DNA of 7,097 bases from an uncultured Eggerthellaceae bacterium (GTDB lineage Bacteria > Actinomycetota > Coriobacteriia > Coriobacteriales > Eggerthellaceae), in assembly GCA_948829205.1 (NCBI GenBank), contig CAQLOA010000019.1, forward strand, positions 1 through 7,097, in the 5' to 3' direction. The notes below the pieces were generated by a model. The model made no database searches. It was not told the origin of the DNA and saw only the letters and a list, made by a program, of their open reading frames with translations. Shown here piece by piece: positions 1 through 5,879 of the stretch. The number at the start of each line of letters is the position of its first letter. Position 1 is the first letter of the stretch. A program made the translations under genes and the position numbers.

Positions 1-81
1 ATGGTAGGCCACCTTCCATCTAACGATGGTGCGATGACCGCCTGACTCCACCGTGCTCCAATGGCACGCTCGCAAGCGGTG
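1..81 (-). other. Left-edge region after the anchor gene; possible start of the next operon gene
   Basis: No complete gene is visible in these 81 bases. On the minus strand a GTG at 51-49 opens a frame that stays open to the window edge (VESGGHRTIVRWKVAYH). A GGAG lies four bases upstream of it, closer than a typical ribosome binding site. A second candidate is an ATG at 19-17 without a recognisable ribosome binding site. A short perfect stem (CGTGC/GCACG, 52-68, 7-base loop) carries the GGAG partly in its loop, immediately before the GTG. No T-run follows any hairpin, so I see no intrinsic terminator and the operon may continue. Operons of this kind often continue with a TorD/DmsD-type chaperone, but 17 codons are too few to identify a product. 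Confidence 0.2.
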
Positions 82-1242
82 CTACCTCGCCGCGCCTTTC
101 GCGATCTTGCCCATTGCCCAAAGAATGACCAGCGTGGCAACTATGGCCACGCCGAAGGGGAGCAGCCCGGCCAGCCATTCCTGACCTGCCGGCATGTAGC
201 CGGTTCCCAAGGCGAAGGTGGAGTTCCAGTCTAGGTAGCGGCCCGTCGAAATGGGGTAGGGACCGGTCACGGCGTCGGTCCCCGAGAGCGTCAGGTACAG
301 TGACGGCGCGTTGTAGGCCGGATACAGAAGCATCAGACGATGGGCGAAGATGCCCACGATTGCCAGGATGGCGGCGGCGATTCCGTACTTCGTGTCGCCC
401 TTGCGCCCGGCCGTGAACAGTATGACCATGGCCGCCGCAGGAAGAACCAGCTCGCACAGATACAAAGGCCACATGGCGCCCAACACCGCAAGCACGCCGC
501 CGGACTCAGGCGTGCCTTCCATGGCCACCAGCGCCAGGTCGCACAGCGCCAGAACCAGGTGCACGGCGATGGCGATGGCGCAAAGGCGCGCAAGCCACGC
601 GACGACGGACGCCGGACGCTTCTGGGCGCATGCGACCAGAAGCATCAGCGCGGCGCCGCTCGCGAACGCGACCACCAGGAAATCGACCGGCATGATGGGG
701 GTGGCCCACCAGCTATGGGCGGTCTGGGTGGAGAACAGCAGTCCCTCCACGACCTGCAGCACTATGGCCACGATGCCGGCGATGGCGGCCCACGCCTTCA
801 CGTGTGGCGAGTCGCGGGCGATCATGACCAGCTGAATGACGGACACTACTATGAACGCGGTCAACGCGATCATGTCCCACGCCAGCGGCGAGCGCAGGTT
901 CAGGCCCACTATCATGGCCATTATGTTGCGGATGGCCCCAAGGTCGGCCAGGATGGCCACTCCTGCCGCACCCACGCATGCAAGCCCGCATGCGGCCGCT
1001 ATGCGGGCCATGGGCTTCAACTCTTCGCCTCCGAACAGGTAGATTGCGCTGGCCACCAGCTGCGACCCGGCGCCGAAGCCCACCATGAACGCGAACAGGG
1101 CGATCATCAGCCCCCAGAGGAATATGTTGGTCATGGCCGAACCGGCCAGAAGGCCGCCGCCAAGCTGCAGCGCCCAGCCAATCAGTCCGAGCACCAAGGC
1201 GGCTATGCCGACCCCGGCGAGTATGCGCGTCGACTTCTCCAT
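82..1242 (-). CDS. NrfD/PsrC-type membrane anchor subunit of the molybdoenzyme (quinol-oxidising)
   Basis: This 386-residue integral membrane protein should anchor the alpha-beta dimer and pass electrons from menaquinol to the Fe-S subunit. About ten hydrophobic segments are visible, near residues 8-28, 38-70, 80-101, 119-142, 150-170, 183-206, 215-241, 250-277, 286-308 and 356-380. A hydrophilic loop of roughly 45 residues precedes the last one. Family-like features include SPLAWD (118-123) at the start of a helix and TPIMPVDF (181-188). There is no pattern of paired His residues in helices as expected of a di-haem cytochrome b, which argues for the haem-free NrfD/PsrC/DmsC class. The start is the ATG at 1242, two bases after the beta-subunit stop, with AGAAGGGGG upstream; the frame is open further upstream, but that stretch only shadows the beta gene. 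NrfD/PsrC fits better than DmsC because of the ten segments, though the two are hard to separate by eye. Confidence 0.85.
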   Translation of the reverse strand: MEKSTRILAGVGIAALVLGLIGWALQLGGGLLAGSAMTNIFLWGLMIALFAFMVGFGAGSQLVASAIYLFGGEELKPMARIAAACGLACVGAAGVAILADLGAIRNIMAMIVGLNLRSPLAWDMIALTAFIVVSVIQLVMIARDSPHVKAWAAIAGIVAIVLQVVEGLLFSTQTAHSWWATPIMPVDFLVVAFASGAALMLLVACAQKRPASVVAWLARLCAIAIAVHLVLALCDLALVAMEGTPESGGVLAVLGAMWPLYLCELVLPAAAMVILFTAGRKGDTKYGIAAAILAIVGIFAHRLMLLYPAYNAPSLYLTLSGTDAVTGPYPISTGRYLDWNSTFALGTGYMPAGQEWLAGLLPFGVAIVATLVILWAMGKIAKGAAR

Positions 1243-1244
1243 GG

Positions 1245-1964
1245 CTATTCCCCCTTCTCTCCGGACGAATCGCCCAGCGGGTTCACCTGCGACACCTTGC
1301 GGGATGCAAGGTAGTGGACGTTGGGCTCGGTGTGGTACTCGTCGCCAAGGGTGAACGTCTCCTTGCCGTCCAGGTACTTGCTTATCTTGGAGTCGGGGTC
1401 GTCCTTGTCGCCGAAGATGCGCGCGTTGCCGGGGCAGGCGCTGCAGCAGACGGGTTCGATTCCCTTCGACGTGTATTGCACGCAGAACGTGCACTTCTCC
1501 ATGACGCCCTCGGGGCGCCTAGGTGCATACACGAGGTGGCCGTCTTGGCGGCATTCCTCGGGATAGCCGTATTCGTACACGCTTCCGTCCATCCCCACCA
1601 TCTCGGCCGGACTGCCCCAGTTGAACTGACGCACGCCGTAGGGGCAGGCGCTGGCGCACATGCGGCAGCCGATGCATCGGTCGTAGTCGATCAGCACGGT
1701 GCCGGTGTCGTGGTCGGTGTATGTAGCCTGGGTGGGGCATGCGGTCTCGCACGGTGCGTTGCTGCAGTGCTGGCAGCTTATGGGCACGAACTCCATGCGC
1801 AGCTGGTCGTTGACGGGAACGGCCACGTCGTATTCAGGCGTCCCGCTGGTGAACACGCGGTTCCACCACGTTCCCTGGGGCTGCGCGTTGAAGTCCTTGC
1901 ACACGACGGCGCACGTGCGGCACCCGATGCACCGGCTGAGATCTATCGCCATTGCGTACCTCAT
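1245..1964 (-). CDS. Four-cluster [4Fe-4S] electron-transfer (beta) subunit, DmsB/PsrB/TtrB type
   Basis: This 239-residue ferredoxin-like protein wires the membrane anchor to the catalytic subunit. Four Cys groups are visible: C12/C15/C18/C22, C64/C67/C72/C76, C97/C100/C103/C107 and C158/C161/C173/C177, with an additional Cys at 174. All sixteen ligand positions are Cys, so four [4Fe-4S] clusters are predicted. The third group reads CIGCRMC, whereas NarH-type subunits have Trp at the second ligand position and a [3Fe-4S] cluster. An insert of about 50 residues separates groups three and four, and about 60 residues follow the last Cys. No signal peptide is visible, so export would rely on the Tat signal of the alpha subunit, as in related complexes. 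The start is the ATG at 1964, with GGAGG 8 bases upstream inside the last codons of alpha; a second ATG four codons in (1952) is less well placed. It lies 3 bases after alpha and 2 before the anchor, so translation is probably coupled. Confidence 0.92.
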   Translation of the reverse strand: MRYAMAIDLSRCIGCRTCAVVCKDFNAQPQGTWWNRVFTSGTPEYDVAVPVNDQLRMEFVPISCQHCSNAPCETACPTQATYTDHDTGTVLIDYDRCIGCRMCASACPYGVRQFNWGSPAEMVGMDGSVYEYGYPEECRQDGHLVYAPRRPEGVMEKCTFCVQYTSKGIEPVCCSACPGNARIFGDKDDPDSKISKYLDGKETFTLGDEYHTEPNVHYLASRKVSQVNPLGDSSGEKGE

Positions 1965-1967
1965 GGT

Positions 1968-4694
1968 CTAGGCCTCCGTTCCGTACTCGACGGGGTTGGC
2001 CTTGGGCACCCCGTTGGCCGTGCTCTTGCCCGTGTCCTGCACCACTTCGGGCCTTCCGCCGTTGCATAGGCGCACGTTGCAGGCCGTCTCGTTCCAGGCC
2101 ATGTTCGGCGACCACACGCTTACCATGTAGTACACCTCGTTGGTCGGGTTGATCCATGGCCATATCAGCGAGTTGTAGCTGGTTCCGTTGTCGTAGTGGG
2201 ACCACCAGCCTTGGTCGAATATGCACTGGGTGGGGTACACGCCCGGGTCTTCCACGAGCTGCCCCTGCACGGTGCCCCGGCTGTTGTACACCTCTACCCA
2301 GTCGCCGTTCTTCAGCCCGCGCTCGGCGGCGGTCTGAGGGTTCAGCCACACCTTCGGCGTGTTGTCCTGCAGTTCCAGCATGAACGGGTTGTTCACGTAG
2401 GTGGCGTGCACGCGGAAGGCGCTGTTGCGGGTGGTGTAGCCCAGCGGGTACAGCTCGCGTGCCGCCGGGTCGTCCTTGTACTCGGTGTCCTCGAACGGCG
2501 GCTTGTGGCAGGGAAGCTGCTCGTCCAGGTCGAGGAACGTGTCCTCGTCGCGGTAGAACTCGATGCGCCCTGACCTCACGAACTTCGACGTGGCGTCAAG
2601 CGGGTTCGGGCGCGACACGGTGGGGAAGGGGACGCGGTTGTTGACCTGCTCCCAGAACGGGATCTTTTTCTCGCCGGGGTTGGCATGGGCCAGCTTGCCA
2701 GGTCCCACGCGCAGCTCTTCGGGGGTCAGATGGTCGATGGTCGGGCCGCCCTTCTCCAGCAGCAGCGCAAGCACCTCGTCGGAGCGCTTCTCGGAATCCT
2801 CGGGGGCGAAGCGGGGCCAGAGGTCGGCCTTGGCGGGGTCGATCCTGTTCGCCAGCTCGGTCAACACCCAGATCTCCTCGCGCGCCTCGCCGGGCGGGTC
2901 CACTATGCGCTGCTGAAGCTGCACGTACGGGTGGAGCGGGGTGGTTGTCAGCTCGGTTTTCTCGTACCAGCTGGCGCAGGGGAAGGCGACGGTCGACTCC
3001 GTCACCGTCAGCGTCTTCTGGAAGTCCATGCTCACCAGGCATTCCAGCTCGCCGGTTTCCAGCGCGTTGCGAAGCCAACCGGCCACGTTGTGCTGCTCCA
3101 GCGGGTTGCCCCATCCCACCACCATGGCCTTGAAGCCGTCCTTGGGGTACTTGGCCGTCATGTGCGGGGTAGGGCCGTTCACCCAGTAGTGGAACGGGCA
3201 CGAGTTCTTGACGGCGCCTTCCGGGACCATCCAGCTGGCTGTGTTGAAGCGCGTCTTGTACTGCCCCACGTAGGTGGAGATGCCGCCGCCCAGCTGGCCT
3301 ACGTTGCCGGTGAGGCACGCCACCAGCGCGCACGCGCGGCCCTTCAGGTCGCCGTGGTACCACTGCTGGGTGCCGCCACCGAAGATGATGTGCATCGGCT
3401 TCACGGTGGCCGCTTCGCGGGCTATGCGCTCGATGTCGCCGGCGTCTATGCCGCAGATCTCCGACACGGCCATGGGGGTATAGTCCTCAAGGCGCTCGGT
3501 CAGCAGCTGGAAGCCGGTCTTCGCCTTGGCTACCGTTCCGTTCTTCAGCGGCACGTCGTAGGTGCCCAGAAGCGCGTAGGAGTTGTCGGGAAGCTCGAGC
3601 GGGGTGGTGGCCGCGAACGTGCCCGCGGCCTCGTCGTAGGCCACGAAGCTGGAACGGTAGTCGGGGACTCCCGGCACCGCTGCAAGCCCGGCCACCTCGT
3701 CGGCCAGTATGCGCTTTCCGGTTGCGGTGTTTATAAGCAGCGGCGAGTCGGTGTAGGTCTGCATGAAGTGCTTGTCGTACAGGTCCTCGTCGATGATGAC
3801 CTTCGCCATTGCCAGCGCGAACGCGCCGTCGGAGTCGGGGGCTATGCGCACCCATTCGTCGGCCTTTTCGGCCGACGCCGAGTAGTTGGGGTCGAAGTAT
3901 ATGACCTTTCCTCCCGCTTCCTGCGAGTAGGTGAGGAAGTGCGCGTCGGGAATGCGGGTCACCATCACGTTCGACCCGAACACCAGCGTCAGCCGCGAGT
4001 CCTCCCAGCAGTACGATTCCAGCTCTTCGCTCTGGCAGCCGAAGGTCTCGGGCCAGAACATGGGCAGGTCGCCGTTCAGCTCGTAGCCGCCGATGATCGA
4101 CCACCCGAACGTGTTGGCGATGCGTACCAGCGCGCCCTTCTGGATGTGGCCGGTGCCCTGCACCTGGTAGATCACGCCGATGGAGTCGGGCCCGTACTTC
4201 TCGGCGATCTCGCGCAGCTTGTCGGCCGCGGTGTCGAGCGCCGTGTCCCAGTCGGTTTCCATCTGGTTGCCGTCTTCGTCGCGCACCAGCGGCTCTGTCA
4301 GGCGGTCGGGCCCGTGAAGCATGGTGTTTATGGAAAGCCCCTTCAGGCATCCGCGCGGGTTGTAGTGTTCGTAGGGGTAGTCGGACGCCTGGCGCACCAT
4401 GCGCACCTTGCCGTCCTTGATGGACGCCTCCATCCCGCAGGCTCCTGTGCAGTTGGGCGAGCAGGTGGTTCGCACCCAGATGCCGTCCTTGTCGCCTTCC
4501 GCCTTCTCGGCAAGTGCCTGGGCGGCGTCCGGGAAGGCCGCCAGGTTGGCTCCTATCGCAGCCGTTCCGGCCACTGCAGCGGTGCCCGCCACGAACGCCC
4601 TGCGGCTCATGTCCGGTCCGTGTGCGCCTTTCGCCGCCTCCACGGCGGGCGTTTCGGGCATGTGTTCCTTTGAGGCCTTTTCGAAGTTCTTCAT
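1968..4694 (-). CDS. Tat-exported molybdopterin oxidoreductase catalytic (alpha) subunit, DMSO reductase superfamily
   Basis: This 908-residue catalytic subunit should bind bis-MGD molybdenum (or tungsten) and reduce an external electron acceptor. A twin-arginine signal (SRRAFVAG, residues 30-37) precedes a hydrophobic Ala-rich segment, placing the enzyme outside the cytoplasmic membrane. The [4Fe-4S] ligands are C78, C82, C86 and C116, in the contexts CSPNCTGAC and NPRGCLKG. The segment GDLPMFWPETFG (208-219) matches the NarG region that holds its Asp molybdenum ligand, making D209 the candidate ligand. The C-terminal part (about 750-880) has the usual cofactor-binding pattern, such as VWLNPQTAAERGLKNGDWV (782-800). 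The ATG at 4694 is chosen because AGGAG lies 6 bases upstream; it leaves a 28-residue stretch before the Tat motif, and ATGs at residues 12 and 29 are alternatives. The gene leads a tight alpha-beta-anchor operon. Family assignment is firm but the substrate is not: DMSO/TMAO-type oxides are the default, while oxyanions or a catechol dehydroxylation, known for relatives in gut Eggerthellaceae, remain possible. Confidence 0.93.
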   Translation of the reverse strand: MKNFEKASKEHMPETPAVEAAKGAHGPDMSRRAFVAGTAAVAGTAAIGANLAAFPDAAQALAEKAEGDKDGIWVRTTCSPNCTGACGMEASIKDGKVRMVRQASDYPYEHYNPRGCLKGLSINTMLHGPDRLTEPLVRDEDGNQMETDWDTALDTAADKLREIAEKYGPDSIGVIYQVQGTGHIQKGALVRIANTFGWSIIGGYELNGDLPMFWPETFGCQSEELESYCWEDSRLTLVFGSNVMVTRIPDAHFLTYSQEAGGKVIYFDPNYSASAEKADEWVRIAPDSDGAFALAMAKVIIDEDLYDKHFMQTYTDSPLLINTATGKRILADEVAGLAAVPGVPDYRSSFVAYDEAAGTFAATTPLELPDNSYALLGTYDVPLKNGTVAKAKTGFQLLTERLEDYTPMAVSEICGIDAGDIERIAREAATVKPMHIIFGGGTQQWYHGDLKGRACALVACLTGNVGQLGGGISTYVGQYKTRFNTASWMVPEGAVKNSCPFHYWVNGPTPHMTAKYPKDGFKAMVVGWGNPLEQHNVAGWLRNALETGELECLVSMDFQKTLTVTESTVAFPCASWYEKTELTTTPLHPYVQLQQRIVDPPGEAREEIWVLTELANRIDPAKADLWPRFAPEDSEKRSDEVLALLLEKGGPTIDHLTPEELRVGPGKLAHANPGEKKIPFWEQVNNRVPFPTVSRPNPLDATSKFVRSGRIEFYRDEDTFLDLDEQLPCHKPPFEDTEYKDDPAARELYPLGYTTRNSAFRVHATYVNNPFMLELQDNTPKVWLNPQTAAERGLKNGDWVEVYNSRGTVQGQLVEDPGVYPTQCIFDQGWWSHYDNGTSYNSLIWPWINPTNEVYYMVSVWSPNMAWNETACNVRLCNGGRPEVVQDTGKSTANGVPKANPVEYGTEA

Positions 4695-4698
4695 GTAA

Positions 4699-4710
4699 CT
4701 CTCCTCTTCC
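4699..4710 (-). promoter_or_regulatory. Ribosome binding site of the molybdoenzyme alpha subunit
   Basis: The minus strand reads GGAAGAGGAGAG, with its AGGAG core (4705-4701) six bases from the ATG at 4694. This site decides the start of the alpha gene, because the frame is open upstream and offers other ATGs (for example two adjacent ones in the -10 region and one in the leader). Confidence 0.75.
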
Positions 4711-4722
4711 AAGCCCTGAAGC

Positions 4723-4755
4723 CGACGCATCGTACAAGCGTCGATCCCTGCGTCG
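4723..4755 (-). promoter_or_regulatory. Leader segment with alternative 6-bp stems
   Basis: In the minus-strand leader, CGACGC occurs twice (4755-4750 and 4743-4738), followed by GCGTCG (4728-4723), which is complementary to either copy. The nearer pairing gives a 6-bp GC-rich stem with a 9-base loop ending 12 bases before the ribosome binding site; the farther pairing gives a 21-base loop. This could be a translation-tuning or mRNA-stabilising structure. It is short enough to be chance in GC-rich DNA, and I do not recognise it as any known riboswitch. Confidence 0.25.
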
Positions 4756-4788
4756 TCGCATGGCGGAAGGACGCGGCTCGATTCCCGC

Positions 4789-4796
4789 ATCATATA
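4789..4796 (-). promoter_or_regulatory. Probable -10 element of the molybdoenzyme operon promoter
   Basis: The minus strand reads TATATGAT inside a short AT-rich patch (CTTTTATATGATG) in otherwise GC-rich DNA; TATGAT (4794-4789) differs from TATAAT at one base. About 17-18 bases upstream there is no TTGACA-like hexamer, only GC-rich sequence. A promoter with a good -10 and no -35 usually depends on an activator, and the repeated sites at 4832-4861 are placed suitably for one. The transcription start would be near 4782, giving a leader of roughly 88 bases. This position is an inference. Confidence 0.5.
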
Positions 4797-4831
4797 AAAG
4801 AGGGTGGGTGCGGCGATTCCTGCTGCCGCAA

Positions 4832-4861
4832 GGTTACCGTGGCATTCGAATAGGGTTACCG
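4832..4861 (-). promoter_or_regulatory. Operator-like pair of CGGTAACC direct repeats upstream of the operon promoter
   Basis: CGGTAACC occurs twice on the minus strand, at 4861-4854 and 4839-4832, exactly 22 bp apart from start to start, or about two helical turns. Each copy contains GGTNACC, a near-palindrome, and a perfect 8-bp palindrome ATTCGAAT (4844-4851) lies between them. Relative to the predicted start near 4782, the copies are centred around -53 and -75, where activators usually bind. The likely function is regulation of the molybdoenzyme operon by an acceptor- or redox-responsive factor. No regulator gene lies in the window, so which protein binds is unknown. Confidence 0.45.
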
Positions 4862-4888
4862 AATCGAAAGAAAAAGGTTGCCTGCCGT

Positions 4889-4915
4889 GTGTCGAAAGCG
4901 AACGTCCCCTGACAC
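4889..4915. repeat. REP-like imperfect inverted repeat (GTGTC ... GACAC) with a GGGGACG core
   Basis: On the minus strand this 27-base element begins GTGTCAGGGGACGTTC and ends GACAC, so its ends form a 5-bp inverted repeat. The pattern (GTGTCA, then GGGGACG, TTC, then GACAC) resembles a widespread family of short intergenic repeats of the GTGTCA-GGGGACGGTTC type, recalled from many bacterial genomes and often linked to RAYT/IS200-like transposases. It starts 4 bases after the aminopeptidase stop. A T5 run appears about 15 bases beyond its end, too far for a standard intrinsic terminator. Membership in the repeat family rests on memory of the motif, not on a search. Confidence 0.4.
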
Positions 4916-4918
4916 GTG

Positions 4919-5803
4919 CTACCAGCTGAGCAGCTCGTAGCCGTCGTCGGCGACGACCACTTGAACCTCCCATTGAGCCGTGGGCAGGCCGTCCTTCGTG
5001 CGAACGGTCCATCCGTTGGGGTCGGACATGTCGATTCGCGCCTTGCCCATGTTGACCATGGGCTCGATGGTGAAGCACAGGCCGGGCACCAGGAGCATCC
5101 CGGTTCCTGGGCGGGTGACGAAGCTGACGAACGGCTCCTCGTGGAACTCGAGTCCTATGCCGTGCCCTCCGAACTCGCGCACGACGGTGTAGCCGTGCTC
5201 CTTCGCGTAGGCGTTGACGGCCGCGCCGATGTCCCCCATGTATCCCCAAGGCTTCAAGGCGTCGAGTCCTACCTGCACGGCCTCCTTGGTCACGCGCACC
5301 AGGTCGGCCTTCTCGGGGGGAACGTCGCCTATGCAGAACATGCGCGACGAATCCGAGAAGTAGCCGTCCTTTATGGTGGAGCAGTCGATGTTTACGATGT
5401 CCCCGTCCTTCAGCACCTCGCCTTCCGAGGGGATGCCGTGGCAGACCACCTCGTTCGCCGAGACGCAGACGCTCTTCGGATACCCTTCGAAGTCGAGCGG
5501 TGCAGGAACCGCGCCATGTTCAACGGTGTAGTCGTACACCCACCTGTCGATCTGCTCGGTGCTGACGCCCGCGCCTATGCGTTCGGCGACGAAGTCGAGC
5601 ACCCCGACGTTCACCTCGGCGCTGCGCTTTATGCCCTCTATGTCCTCGGGCGTTTTCAGAAGCGCCCGCGCAGGCACGTTCTCCCCTTGTTCGGCGAGCC
5701 GTTGAAGGCGTTCGTCGAACTCCATGTGGCACTTCTTGTACTTGGCGCCGCTTCCGCACCAGCAGGCGTCGTTGCGCCCCAGTTCTATGTCTCCGTCGTA
5801 CAT
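4919..5803 (-). CDS. map: Type I methionine aminopeptidase with N-terminal SEC-C zinc motif
   Basis: This 294-residue enzyme removes the initiator Met from new proteins in the cytoplasm. Residues 8-26 form a SEC-C motif (C14, C16, C25, H26), the zinc-binding element also found at the SecA C-terminus, which probably docks the enzyme on ribosomes or partners. The catalytic pita-bread domain follows from about residue 50. The five metal ligands expected from E. coli MetAP are all present: D140, D151, H214 (GGHGIG), E247 (TIEPMVN) and E279. The conserved H122 (CHGIP) and H221 (FHEEP) are also there, so it should be active. The ATG at 5803 is preceded by AAGGG at 5 bases. The frame is open further upstream to 5920, but that extension is Arg/Pro-rich, overlaps the previous gene and lies before a complete SEC-C domain. 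The neighbouring molybdoenzyme operon has its own promoter region, so a functional link is unlikely. Confidence 0.97.
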   Translation of the reverse strand: MYDGDIELGRNDACWCGSGAKYKKCHMEFDERLQRLAEQGENVPARALLKTPEDIEGIKRSAEVNVGVLDFVAERIGAGVSTEQIDRWVYDYTVEHGAVPAPLDFEGYPKSVCVSANEVVCHGIPSEGEVLKDGDIVNIDCSTIKDGYFSDSSRMFCIGDVPPEKADLVRVTKEAVQVGLDALKPWGYMGDIGAAVNAYAKEHGYTVVREFGGHGIGLEFHEEPFVSFVTRPGTGMLLVPGLCFTIEPMVNMGKARIDMSDPNGWTVRTKDGLPTAQWEVQVVVADDGYELLSW

Positions 5804-5879
5804 GGCTTCCCTTGCTTTCCTTGCAATGCCTTCAAGGCCGCGGCGCAGGGCCGGCGGCGTTGGGCGGCGCCTGTTGCGC
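5804..5879 (-). other. Short GC-rich spacer before the methionine aminopeptidase
   Basis: This 76-base spacer is very GC-rich. A perfect 5-bp stem with a 5-base loop (GGCGC/GCGCC, 5880-5866) begins at the last base of the upstream stop codon. No T-run follows, so it is not a standard intrinsic terminator. I see no convincing -35/-10 pair. The aminopeptidase may be read from an upstream promoter, either cotranscribed with the preceding gene or from within it. Confidence 0.4.

Noticed and set aside
1243..1494. Upstream extension of the anchor-subunit frame by 84 codons
   Set aside because: It overlaps the beta-subunit gene in another frame and is Arg/Pro/Gln-rich. The hydrophobic protein and a ribosome binding site begin at 1242.
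340..2069. Long plus-strand frames opposite the anchor and beta-subunit genes
   Set aside because: Translations are His/Gln/Asp- or Val/Ala/His-rich with no recognisable domain, and they lie antisense to well-supported genes.
2685..4673. A 662-codon open frame on the plus strand, antisense to the alpha subunit
   Set aside because: It is an exact antisense shadow of a gene with clear family motifs. Its translation is Val/Gly/His/Arg-rich without domain motifs. Such frames are expected in GC-rich DNA with biased third positions.
4695..4790. Molybdenum-cofactor riboswitch in the operon leader
   Set aside because: The predicted leader is short (about 88 bases) and shows no multi-stem architecture or conserved motif I could match; only one short alternative stem is seen.
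4871..4915. Intrinsic terminator after the aminopeptidase (GTGTC/GACAC stem and a later T5 run)
   Set aside because: The stem is only 5 bp with a 17-base loop, and about 15 bases separate it from the T-run, so it does not fit the usual terminator shape.
4695..5249. Upstream extension of the alpha-subunit frame by 185 codons
   Set aside because: Most of it is a shadow of the aminopeptidase gene in another frame and crosses the promoter region. The ribosome binding site and Tat signal fit the ATG at 4694.
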